A program made the position numbers and the translations under genes. A stretch of DNA of 64,000 bases, taken from NCBI GenBank assembly GCA_021324015.1, contig JAJPJX010000201.1, forward strand, positions 1 to 64,000, in the 5' to 3' direction. The notes under the pieces were generated by a model. That model saw nothing but the letters and a program-made list of their open reading frames with translations, ran no database searches and was not told the origin of the DNA. This DNA comes from Solibacteraceae bacterium. Lineage in GTDB: Bacteria; Acidobacteriota; Terriglobia; Bryobacterales; Bryobacteraceae. This document shows positions 37,530-45,756 of this stretch, piece after piece (position 1 is the stretch's first letter; each line of letters begins with the position of its first letter).

Positions 37530-38417
37530 TTACAGCCTCCCCTGCCGCACGGCCAGGTATTCCCGCAGACCTTCGTCCAGGGGCCTTCCGGTGTTCATCA
37601 GGAAGTAGTCCAGGCCGGCGCCCTTGGCTTTATCGCGCAAGGCCTCGATATGCGCGTCGATCTTGTGGCGGTAGTCGGTGCGGGCGTATTCCGGGGAAAC
37701 CTCCAGGCTGCTGTTGTTCTCCATGTCCTGCAACAGCACCGGGGAGCGAAACGTGGGGGCGATCTCCTGCGGGTCGAGCAGGTGAAACAGAATCACCTCG
37801 TTGCCGCGGAAGCGCAGCGGCTCAACGGTCTGGATGATGGTTTCGGGCTGCTCGTAGAAATCCGAGAGCACCACCACCAGCCCGCGGCGGCGGAGGAAGT
37901 TCAGGAAGTGCGCGAAGGGCTTGGCGAAGTCCGTGCGCGTGCCCACCTGGCACTCCTCGACGGCGTGCAGCAGGCGGAACAACTGCCCCTGCCGGGTGGA
38001 CGGCGCCACGTAGTTCTTGACGTCTTCGTCAAATACGATCAGCCCGGCGGCGTCCCGCTGCGTGTGGGCCAGGTAGCATAGCGAAGCCGCCAGGAAGCGG
38101 GCGTAGTCCAGCTTGTGAACCGGCTGCGAGCCGTAGCCCATGGAGGCGCTGGTATCCAGCAGGATGAGTAGCTGCGTGTTGGTTTCGCCGCGGTAGCGCT
38201 TCAGATAGCAGCGTTCCGTGCGGGCGAACACGTTCCAGTCCACGTGGCGCAGGTCGTCGCCCTGGCTATAGGCGCGGTACTCCGCGAACTCCTGGCTGAA
38301 GCCGAAGTCCGGAGAGCGGTGCAGCCCGGAAACAAACCCGTCCACCACGGTCTTGGCCACCAGGTCCAGGCCGGAGATGTTCGCCAACACCGAAGGATCC
38401 AGAAACCGCTGCAGCAT
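37530..38417 (-). CDS. DUF58 domain protein
   Basis: This 295-residue soluble protein has the DUF58 signature (GFSQEFAEYRAYSQGDDLRH, VDWNVFARTERCYLKRYRGE), followed by a VWA-like domain with LLILLDTSASM. It is encoded between MoxR and BatA genes, the standard MoxR-DUF58-VWA gene order. In such systems the AAA+ MoxR ATPase is thought to act as a chaperone for VWA partners. The stop and the next start are adjacent. Confidence 0.93.
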   Translation of the reverse strand: MLQRFLDPSVLANISGLDLVAKTVVDGFVSGLHRSPDFGFSQEFAEYRAYSQGDDLRHVDWNVFARTERCYLKRYRGETNTQLLILLDTSASMGYGSQPVHKLDYARFLAASLCYLAHTQRDAAGLIVFDEDVKNYVAPSTRQGQLFRLLHAVEECQVGTRTDFAKPFAHFLNFLRRRGLVVVLSDFYEQPETIIQTVEPLRFRGNEVILFHLLDPQEIAPTFRSPVLLQDMENNSSLEVSPEYARTDYRHKIDAHIEALRDKAKGAGLDYFLMNTGRPLDEGLREYLAVRQGRL

Positions 38418-38432
38418 AAAACAACCAGGGCC

Positions 38433-39458
38433 CTAGTCCTTGGGGACTCCTTTCCACTCCAGAAGTTTCCTGAGGATGTCATCCTGCTTGAGCCTGTCGC
38501 TCTCGGCGTGGAAGTTCAGCAGCACGCGGTGCCGCAGCACGGGGGTGAAGAGCGCCCGGATATCCTCGTAGGTGACGTGATAGCGGCCGCGCAGCAGCGC
38601 GCGGCACTTGGCCGAAAGCACCAGGAACTGGGCCGCGCGCACGCTGGCGCCATAATTCACATATTTCCGTACGAAGTCCGGCGCGGTTTCGTCGGACGAG
38701 CGCGTGGCGCGCACCAGCTCGATGGCGAAACGCGCCACCGATTCGCTGATGGGGACCATGCGCACCAGCTGCTGGAATTCCAGGATCTCCTGGGCATGCG
38801 TGACCGGATCGGCCTGCGCCACATGGGTGGTGGTGGTCAGGTCCACGACCTGCAACTCCTGGTCGGCGGTCAGGTAATCCAGCACCGTGTTGAACAGGAA
38901 GCGGTCGAGCTGCGCTTCCGGCAGCGGGTAGGTGCCTTCCAGTTCGATGGGGTTCTGCGTGGCCAGCACGAAGAACGGCGAGGGCAGCTTGTAGTTGTTC
39001 CCGCGCACCGTGCAGGCCAGTTCCTGCATGGCCTCCAGCAGCGCCGACTGGGTTTTCGGGGGCGTGCGGTTGATCTCGTCGGCCAGCAGCACATTGGCGA
39101 AAATCGGTCCTTTGACAAAGGTCCAGGTGCGGTGGCCGGTGGTGGGGTCCTCTTCGATGATGTCGGTGCCGGTGATGTCGGACGGCATCAGGTCGGGGGT
39201 GAACTGGATGCGCTTGAAGACCAGGCCCAGGGTCTGCGCCATGGTGCGCACCAGCAGCGTTTTGGCCGTTCCGGGCAGACCGGTGATCAGGCAATGGCCG
39301 CCCACGAACAGCGCGATCATGACCTGCTCCAGCACGTCCTCCTGACCCACGATCACGCGGCGGACCTGCCGGACAATCTCCGCCTGCACCTCCCGGAAAC
39401 GCGCAATCCGGCTCTTCAAAACCTCAGGTTCCAATTGGGTCGTCGCCACTGTAGACAT
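38433..39458 (-). CDS. MoxR-family AAA+ ATPase
   Basis: This 341-residue ATPase begins MSTVATTQLEPEVLKSRIAR. Walker A is ITGLPGTAKTLLVR. Walker B is VLLADEINRTPPKTQSALLE, with the conserved MQE and the sensor segment FFVLATQNPIELEGTYPLPEAQLDRFLF. The C-terminal lid follows. ATG 39458 was chosen since the longer frame upstream lies inside the TPR gene. It is 15 bp upstream of the DUF58 gene. Confidence 0.95.
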   Translation of the reverse strand: MSTVATTQLEPEVLKSRIARFREVQAEIVRQVRRVIVGQEDVLEQVMIALFVGGHCLITGLPGTAKTLLVRTMAQTLGLVFKRIQFTPDLMPSDITGTDIIEEDPTTGHRTWTFVKGPIFANVLLADEINRTPPKTQSALLEAMQELACTVRGNNYKLPSPFFVLATQNPIELEGTYPLPEAQLDRFLFNTVLDYLTADQELQVVDLTTTTHVAQADPVTHAQEILEFQQLVRMVPISESVARFAIELVRATRSSDETAPDFVRKYVNYGASVRAAQFLVLSAKCRALLRGRYHVTYEDIRALFTPVLRHRVLLNFHAESDRLKQDDILRKLLEWKGVPKD

Positions 39459-39471
39459 GAAGGTTTCCGTT

Positions 39472-41556
39472 CTATTGGGATAGTTCCAGCAGCATCTTCT
39501 GGGCCGGCCGGTATCCCGGGGCGGCTTCCAGGGCCAGCAGCAATTCGTCTTTCGCTTCGCCGTTCCGGCTGGCCGCCCGGTAGGCCCGCGCCAGGTTAAA
39601 ATGCGAAGCCGCCGGGTCCTGGGGGTTGCCCGCCACGACGACCTGGTATTCGCGGATCGCCCCGGAGACATTCCCCAGGTCCAGCCAGAGGTCTCCGAGT
39701 TTGCGGTGCAGGTCCGGATCGAGCGGGTAGATGTAGTTGAGGCGGTCCAGGGCGGCGGCAGCGGCTTTCTTGTTGCCGGCCTCCTCTTCGAGGGAGGCCA
39801 ACTGCTTCAGCGTGGAGGGACTACGCCCGCCGGTCTTGGCGTATCGCTCCAGTTCCGCGACGGCGGCCGGCTTGTTGCCCTTCTCCACGTAGGCATCGGC
39901 CAGCAACTGGTAGGCGTTGCCGCTCTCGACATAATCCGGGTACAGGTCGCGGACCGCCGGGCCCAGGCGAATCACGTCGTCGAATTTCTTGGCGCGATAG
40001 AGTTCCACCAACTGCTTCATCTGCTTCTGCCAATTGTCGAAACCCGCCACCACGGATTTGGTTTCGGCCTCCAGCGATGCCAAAAACTCCTTGTCGAACT
40101 CTTCGGGTTTCCGCCCCAGCTCTTTCTGGATCACGGCCGGAGTATCCAGTCCGTTCGCGAAATCATACATCATGGCCAGAAGCTTGTCATAACCCCACTT
40201 CTGATTGATGTAATCGCAGATCTTCCCGGCTTGAAAATAAGACACCACCACCTGGCCCGGGTAGGAGGGACGTACGAAGCCGCGATCCAGTTCCGCCACC
40301 GGCAGGAGCTTGTGGTTCTTGATGGCCAGAATCGCGTCGGGATCCAGGCGGTCGCCCCATTCGGGGGAGACGGCGGTCTCCTCGTGCACGGCCATGCCCT
40401 CGGTGAACCACCGCGGCACGATGTGTTTGGTGGCCGCCAGCACGTAGACATGGCTGAGTTCGTGCCACATGGTGCTGGCCCAGTGAAAGCTCCCCGGCTT
40501 GCGCGCCGACGGGCTGTCCATTGCCACGATGTATCCAAAGGTGACCCCCAGCGCTCCCAGCCCCGGGAGCCCCAGCGTGCGCACCTCGAAATCCGGATGG
40601 TTGGGATACACCTCCACCTGCACGGGGCGGTCCAGCTTCACCTTGTATTTCTGGTCGTAGGTGCGCAGGGCGCGGTCAAGTTCCTCCTGGAAATAGGGCC
40701 GCAGGACTTCGGCTTCCTTCTTCTCCAGCCGCAGGATGGTACGGCCGTTTCGGAAGGTAACGTAGTTCTTGTAGCTGTCCATCAGGACCAGGGTGTTGCG
40801 CACCAGCGCGTTGCGGTAGTGGGCTTCGTAGCACTGCTCGAGTTGGCGGCGCGCCTCGGCCTCTTCGCCCAGGCGCATCAGATTGAGCCCCAACTCGGCG
40901 CGCGCGCTCCACAACTCGGGCTCGATTTCGATCGCTCGGCGGTAAAAGCGGATGCCCTCCTCGTAGCGGCGGTTGATCACGAAGAAATGCCCGGCGGTTT
41001 CATAGGCTTCCCCGTAGTGCGGATCCAGTTGCAGGATGCGGCCGATCCAGGGGGTGTCGGCCTGGCCGCCCATCCAGTCGATGGTGGCCCGGATGGCCAT
41101 GGCGTTCAGGGCTCGCGGCGACATGGCCATGGCCTTGTCCGCCTCTTCGATGGCGCGTTTGGGATCGTTGTCCTCCAGCGCCAGCCGGGCCAACAGTTCC
41201 TGGGCCTCCAGCAAATGAGGGTCGGCTTCGAGCGCCTTGTGGGCCAGTTCGACGGCGCGGCTCTCAAAGCTGTCCGCGGCCACCAGCGCCAGGCCCAGCA
41301 GCGCACCCGGGTGGTCCTTCTTCAGTTCGAGGGCCTCGCGGAAAAGGTCCGTGGCCTCGCCGGGATTAAAGCGTTCCAGCAGGAGGCGGCCCCAGCGGAC
41401 CTTGATGTCCGGATTCTTGGGGTGAGCTTTTTCGAGGGCGCGAAAAACGTCGTTGGCCTCGTTGTAGCGATGCTGTTTCCAGAGGGATTCGGCCTGTTCG
41501 AGGGTTTGCGCCGCCAGAGCGGCCGCGGCGCACACGAGCAGGAGGACGGCTCTCAC
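39472..41556 (-). CDS. Exported TPR protein with gluzincin (peptidase MA-like) domain
   Basis: This 694-residue protein starts with a signal peptide (GTG start, MRAVLLLVCAAAALAAQ). TPR-like helical repeats cover about 18-250. A metalloprotease domain follows, with HELSH at 365-369 and WFTEGMAVHEE as the downstream Glu motif. More TPRs run to the C-terminus (VSGAIREYQVVVAGNPQDPA). The GTG overlaps the stop of the C13-like gene (GTGA). An acidobacterial exported protease placed within a Bat-like operon is an unusual addition. Confidence 0.87.
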   Translation of the reverse strand: MRAVLLLVCAAAALAAQTLEQAESLWKQHRYNEANDVFRALEKAHPKNPDIKVRWGRLLLERFNPGEATDLFREALELKKDHPGALLGLALVAADSFESRAVELAHKALEADPHLLEAQELLARLALEDNDPKRAIEEADKAMAMSPRALNAMAIRATIDWMGGQADTPWIGRILQLDPHYGEAYETAGHFFVINRRYEEGIRFYRRAIEIEPELWSARAELGLNLMRLGEEAEARRQLEQCYEAHYRNALVRNTLVLMDSYKNYVTFRNGRTILRLEKKEAEVLRPYFQEELDRALRTYDQKYKVKLDRPVQVEVYPNHPDFEVRTLGLPGLGALGVTFGYIVAMDSPSARKPGSFHWASTMWHELSHVYVLAATKHIVPRWFTEGMAVHEETAVSPEWGDRLDPDAILAIKNHKLLPVAELDRGFVRPSYPGQVVVSYFQAGKICDYINQKWGYDKLLAMMYDFANGLDTPAVIQKELGRKPEEFDKEFLASLEAETKSVVAGFDNWQKQMKQLVELYRAKKFDDVIRLGPAVRDLYPDYVESGNAYQLLADAYVEKGNKPAAVAELERYAKTGGRSPSTLKQLASLEEEAGNKKAAAAALDRLNYIYPLDPDLHRKLGDLWLDLGNVSGAIREYQVVVAGNPQDPAASHFNLARAYRAASRNGEAKDELLLALEAAPGYRPAQKMLLELSQ

Positions 41557-42470
41557 TTGTCCAACTCCTCCTGCGTCCTGGCCAGCTCGAGCAACAGGGC
41601 GGCGAGCTGCCGTTTGTAGTCCTCGGCGGACAAGGCCGCCTTTTCGTACTTGAGCTTGTCGATCTGCTGCTCGATTTGCTCTTTCTTCGCCAGCAGGCGC
41701 TGCTTGGCGGGGTCTTTCGCGGCAGCCGCGGCCGAGCCCAGGCGCATCACCGGGAAGGCGCCTGCCAGCAGGCCTTCCCCGTTGGCCGGCGAGGGATCCT
41801 TGACCGCCTCCCCCTTGCCGGTATCCTCCAGCACCGGGTGCTCCGTGGCCAGGCGCTTCTGCGTCTCGTAGAACTCCGCGGTTTTCCGCTCGGCATAGCG
41901 AAACGCTTCAAGCGCCGAGATAGAGTCGTTCTTGTCCGTATCCGCGGCCGGGTCGCGCAGGGCTTCGGCCCAGTAGCGGGCGAAGACGGTGGCGTTCTTC
42001 TCCGTGCCGCTCTTGGTGGCGGAAATGACCACCCGGTTGGGCTTGCGCAGCGCGTCGATGGCGCCGCCGCTCGAGCTGGTCATATTCACCACGAGTTGGC
42101 GCGCGGCGGGGACGTGGTCCAGCAGGCTGGCCAGTTCGGTGGCGGAGAGGTCCGGACCGGGCAGGTTGATCTTGTACTCGTAACCGTCATACGCGCCGTG
42201 CCCGATCAGCATGACCACCAGGGCATCCTGGGGCCTGGCTTCCCGAGAGATTTCGGCGAAGGCGCGGCGCACGGCCTCCCGCGTGGCGCTGGTCAGGGTC
42301 TGCACCTTGGCGTCGCCGCCGCTGGAACGCACCACCTGGTCGATCTCTTTCGCCCACATGCCGAACCGCTGCTCGTAATCCGGCTCCCCGCCCAATCCGC
42401 TGATGGTGAGGTAGTAGGTGGCCGCCTGCGTGCAAAAGGCGGCCGCCAGCAGCAGAACTGCGAGCTTCAT
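41553..42470 (-). CDS. Exported caspase-fold (peptidase C13-like) protein lacking the expected Cys
   Basis: This 305-residue protein has a signal peptide (MKLAVLLLAAAFCTQA). The caspase/legumain-like fold shows ALVVMLIGHGAYDGYEYKIN, with His at about 91. The second catalytic strand (RQLVVNMTSSSGGAIDALRK) has TSSS where a Cys is expected, and then comes VVISATKSGTEKNATVF. It is therefore probably non-peptidase or uses Ser. The C-terminal 70 residues are a coiled coil (AKKEQIEQQIDKLKYEKAAL). It overlaps its upstream neighbour by ATGA. Confidence 0.78.
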   Translation of the reverse strand: MKLAVLLLAAAFCTQAATYYLTISGLGGEPDYEQRFGMWAKEIDQVVRSSGGDAKVQTLTSATREAVRRAFAEISREARPQDALVVMLIGHGAYDGYEYKINLPGPDLSATELASLLDHVPAARQLVVNMTSSSGGAIDALRKPNRVVISATKSGTEKNATVFARYWAEALRDPAADTDKNDSISALEAFRYAERKTAEFYETQKRLATEHPVLEDTGKGEAVKDPSPANGEGLLAGAFPVMRLGSAAAAAKDPAKQRLLAKKEQIEQQIDKLKYEKAALSAEDYKRQLAALLLELARTQEELDK

Positions 42471-44716
42471 ACCACGCCCCACTTGCGCCGGAGCATCCAC
42501 TCGCCGCCGCGCAGCAGCAGGACCAGCAGGAAGACCACGGGCATGTCCCACAAATCCTTGGTCTCGGTGATGGTGATCCCCGCTTCCGAGTAGGAAATCT
42601 CGTTCGCCAGCTTGGACGCGTCGCGAGGGGTGTAGTAGCGCCCGCCGGTCTGCTCGGCGAGCTTTTCCAGCAGTTCGCGATTCTGGGTCACGTGGAAATG
42701 CTCCGCCACGCCGTCTTCCCGGCGGAACATCAGAACATCGCGGCCCAACTCTTCCTGGTCGCGGCGCGCCACGATCTCGGCGACATAGGAGCCGGGCTTT
42801 TCGGCCGCGTACTCGGCCACGTAGACGCCCTCTTCCAGAGGCTTGGGGGTGAGTTCCACCGTGTCCGACTGGCCCGCAGGTCCGAGAATGTGCGCCTCCA
42901 CACGCGCATTGGCCGCCGGCTTATAGGCCTTGTCGCGCACTTCCGCCCGCAGGGGCACGCGGGTCTCGTCGGAAAGCACGGGATGGGCTGTGGAGGTGAC
43001 CAACTGTCCGGGCGTCTCGGTCACCAGGTAGCGCAGCAGTTGCTGCCAGAAGGTGGCATGCGTGGTGTCGTTATGATCCTGCAACATACGCCAGCGCCAA
43101 CTGCCCGCCGCGGCGAATAAGGCCGTGCGGCCGCGGCCATAGTTCTGGGTCACCAGCAGAGGGCTGCTCCGCCGCCCCTGGGGCGACACCTGCAGGAGAA
43201 CCACCGCGCCCGGCTTGGCCTCGCCCACGTCCTGGTAGTTCATCAACAGCGGCATCTTCTTCCACCGCTCGGCGTTGCGTTCCGGCGTCTCGACCAGGCG
43301 GCAGATGATGCTGTCCCGTCCGGCGGCAGTCAGTTCCGCGGCCGCCTCGTCGCGATGGAAGGTGCCTTTGGCGTCCGGCAGCCGCACCGGCAGCAACTCC
43401 GCGAGCGGTGAATGCGGATAGCCGCCATCGGAGAGGGCGTACCGCCCCGCCAGGAAGAGGATCCCGCCGCCCCGCCGGTTGGCGAACTCGCGGATCAGGT
43501 CCTGCTGGGCGGCGCTGAAGTAGCCCGCCTCGACGCTGCCGATGATCAGGCCGTCGTAGGCGAACAGTTCCTCCGGCTTGGCGGGAAATCCGTCCTCGAG
43601 TTCTTTCGGGTTGGCGATCCCCTGGCGGTAGATCTTGTTTTGCGTGGTCCGCAGCATGGAAACAAGCTGCAGGGTGTGGTCGTCCTCCACGCCGCGGCGG
43701 ATGAATTTGAACTCCCAGCGCGGCTCGCCCTCGACGTAGAGGATGCGCGGCTTGCGCCCTTCGACGTTCACCAGGCGCGTGACCGCGTTGTTCTCGCGGT
43801 TCTCCTCGCCTGCCAGCGGATCCACGCCAATGCGCAAGGTCTTCGGTCCCACGCTCCCGGCGCTGAACAGCAGAGCTTCGGTCTGCGGCGCCCCTTCGGC
43901 CTTCAAGGTCACGTCCTGGGCTGCCAGGATGCGGTCGCCGTCCCGCACGGTGAGGTGCGCCTTCTGCCCCGTGTAACCGGCCTGGCGAAAGGTGACCAGC
44001 GCGGTGAGGCGGGAATCCGCCAGAGCGCGCGGCGCCACGGTCACGTCGCTGATTTCGAGGTCTTTTTCCACCTTCTCCCGCCCGAAGCCGATGGTGTGGA
44101 TGGGAACCCGCCGGCTGCGAATCTGCGAAACCGTATCCAGGTCGATGCCGCCCGAGTTGTCGGCTCCGTCACTCAGCAGCACCACCGCCCCTAACGGCAA
44201 CGTCGAGGATTCCGCCAGGACCTGCCGCAGGCTGTCTCCGATATGCGTAGCCTGGGAGTCCGCGGCCACCTGTTCCGGCTTCTGGATCCGCTCCAGGTCC
44301 TTGCCGAAGCGGTACAGACGCACCTGGAAGCGCTTGCCCAGGGCGTCCAACAGATCGCTCTTCAGCAGGCCGACCGCTTCATTCAAGCGCGTCCGGGAGC
44401 CTTCCTGAATTCCCATGCTCTGCGAGTCGTCCACCAGCACCGCCACCACGTTCTGCTGCGGGCGCAAGGTCGCCACGCTGAGGGCCGGGTGCCAGAGCAG
44501 GAACAGCACCAGGGCCACCATGGCCGTTTCGAGGAGCCAGATCACCAGGGGCCGCGATCCGGTGAGCAGCCCGTGGTGACGCCGCACGTGCCAGAACAGC
44601 AAGGCCGCCGCCGCGGCGATCGCCAGCGCCAGAATCCACAGCGGCCAGGGAGCCAGCAGCACGAACCTGCCTTTGTGAAACAGGAAGCTGGGATATTTGA
44701 AAAGGAACTCGAACAT
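42467..44716 (-). CDS. VWA/glutamine amidotransferase-like membrane protein
   Basis: This 749-residue protein is the first gene of the operon. Two TM segments lie near residues 20-45 and 55-75. A VWA domain carries VAVLVDDSQSM (DxSxS) near residue 95 and VVLLSDGADNSGG. A periplasmic Ig-like region and a class I glutamine-amidotransferase-like domain follow (LFAYDGLIIGSVEAGYF, GRYALSDGGY), without a catalytic Cys that I can identify. A C-terminal membrane segment (MPVVFLLVLLLRGGEWMLRR) closes it. Likely a large membrane partner in a Bat-like complex. Confidence 0.87.
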   Translation of the reverse strand: MFEFLFKYPSFLFHKGRFVLLAPWPLWILALAIAAAAALLFWHVRRHHGLLTGSRPLVIWLLETAMVALVLFLLWHPALSVATLRPQQNVVAVLVDDSQSMGIQEGSRTRLNEAVGLLKSDLLDALGKRFQVRLYRFGKDLERIQKPEQVAADSQATHIGDSLRQVLAESSTLPLGAVVLLSDGADNSGGIDLDTVSQIRSRRVPIHTIGFGREKVEKDLEISDVTVAPRALADSRLTALVTFRQAGYTGQKAHLTVRDGDRILAAQDVTLKAEGAPQTEALLFSAGSVGPKTLRIGVDPLAGEENRENNAVTRLVNVEGRKPRILYVEGEPRWEFKFIRRGVEDDHTLQLVSMLRTTQNKIYRQGIANPKELEDGFPAKPEELFAYDGLIIGSVEAGYFSAAQQDLIREFANRRGGGILFLAGRYALSDGGYPHSPLAELLPVRLPDAKGTFHRDEAAAELTAAGRDSIICRLVETPERNAERWKKMPLLMNYQDVGEAKPGAVVLLQVSPQGRRSSPLLVTQNYGRGRTALFAAAGSWRWRMLQDHNDTTHATFWQQLLRYLVTETPGQLVTSTAHPVLSDETRVPLRAEVRDKAYKPAANARVEAHILGPAGQSDTVELTPKPLEEGVYVAEYAAEKPGSYVAEIVARRDQEELGRDVLMFRREDGVAEHFHVTQNRELLEKLAEQTGGRYYTPRDASKLANEISYSEAGITITETKDLWDMPVVFLLVLLLRGGEWMLRRKWGVV

Positions 44717-44971
44717 GGCTGAGGCCCAAATGCCTTAGCAGATCACCACGAAACCGGCTTGAGAAGCGCCGCCGGCAGGCATCGAATACAAATCCTTCCG
44801 GATACCGGGTGAGCCGTGAGAGGCGCGGCGAGAATCGGCGGCCTGGCGGAACGGAAGAGGCTGCGGACAAACGGTACGACCCAGCGGAGCCGCATTGGCA
44901 ATGCCCTCGTTATGTCCACCAGAATATCATGCCGGCGAGTTGTACGAAGTGTAACGAAATCCAGCAGCAAA

Positions 44972-44999
44972 TTGCCTCACAACGGACCAGCGGTATACT
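44972..44999 (+). promoter_or_regulatory. Promoter of the cytochrome c-PQQ dehydrogenase operon
   Basis: TTGCCT (44972-44977) and TATACT (44994-44999) are separated by 16 bp. Transcription would start near 45006, about 10 nt before the ATG at 45016. The rest of 44717-44971 holds no supported gene. Confidence 0.55.
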
Positions 45000-45015
45000 G
45001 ACACCTACTCCTTAT

Positions 45016-45756
45016 ATGCCTCTGCTCTCCGTACTGGCGGCGCTGGCGTTGGCGCAAGCGCCGGTGAACGAGGCGCCGCCGGATCCGGCTCAAGGCCAGC
45101 GGTTGTTCGAATCCCAGTGCGCGCTGTGCCACGGGCAGGACGGGCGCGGCGGGCGCGGGCCCAGCCTGGCACGGCCCCGGCTGAAGCATGTTCCCGACGA
45201 GGCCGCGCTACGCTCCGTGATCCGCAACGGAATCGAGGGCGGCGAGATGCCCGGCGCCTGGCAACTCTCGCCGCACGAAGTGGCCAGCGTGGCCGCCTAC
45301 GTGCGTTCCCTGGGCACAGTGCGCGCAGAGGCGCTGCCCGGGGATCCGGGGCGGGGCGCCAAAGTCTATCAGGCCCGCGGGTGCGGCTCCTGCCACATCC
45401 TGCGGGGGGAGGGCACCGGCTTCGGCCCGGATTTGACGGAAGTGGGCGCGCGGCGCAGCGCCGCTTACCTGCGGCAGTCCCTGGTGAATCCCGCCGCGGC
45501 GTTCCCGGAGGACTTTCTATACGTGGAGGCGGTCACGTCCGATGGCCGGAAGATCCGCGGCATTCGCGTGAATGAGGACTCGTTCACCATCCAGATCAAG
45601 GACAGCAACCGGATGTTTCACTCCTTGCGAAAAGACCAGTTGCGGGAACTGCACAAGCTCTTCCACGAAAGCCCCATGCCGGGCTACCAGGCGCTTGCGA
45701 GCGGCGAACTGGATGACCTGGTGGCCTACCTGGCCAGCCTGCGGGGGGAGCCATGA
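45016..45756 (+). CDS. Diheme c-type cytochrome
   Basis: This 246-residue exported protein has a signal peptide (MPLLSVLAALALAQAP) and two heme c sites. FESQCALCHGQDGRGGRGPS is the first and QARGCGSCHILRGEGTGFGP the second, both CxxCH. Met ligands are likely in GGEMPG and SPMPGYQ. It probably carries electrons from the PQQ dehydrogenase encoded next, whose ATG overlaps its stop codon. Confidence 0.9.
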   Translation: MPLLSVLAALALAQAPVNEAPPDPAQGQRLFESQCALCHGQDGRGGRGPSLARPRLKHVPDEAALRSVIRNGIEGGEMPGAWQLSPHEVASVAAYVRSLGTVRAEALPGDPGRGAKVYQARGCGSCHILRGEGTGFGPDLTEVGARRSAAYLRQSLVNPAAAFPEDFLYVEAVTSDGRKIRGIRVNEDSFTIQIKDSNRMFHSLRKDQLRELHKLFHESPMPGYQALASGELDDLVAYLASLRGEP

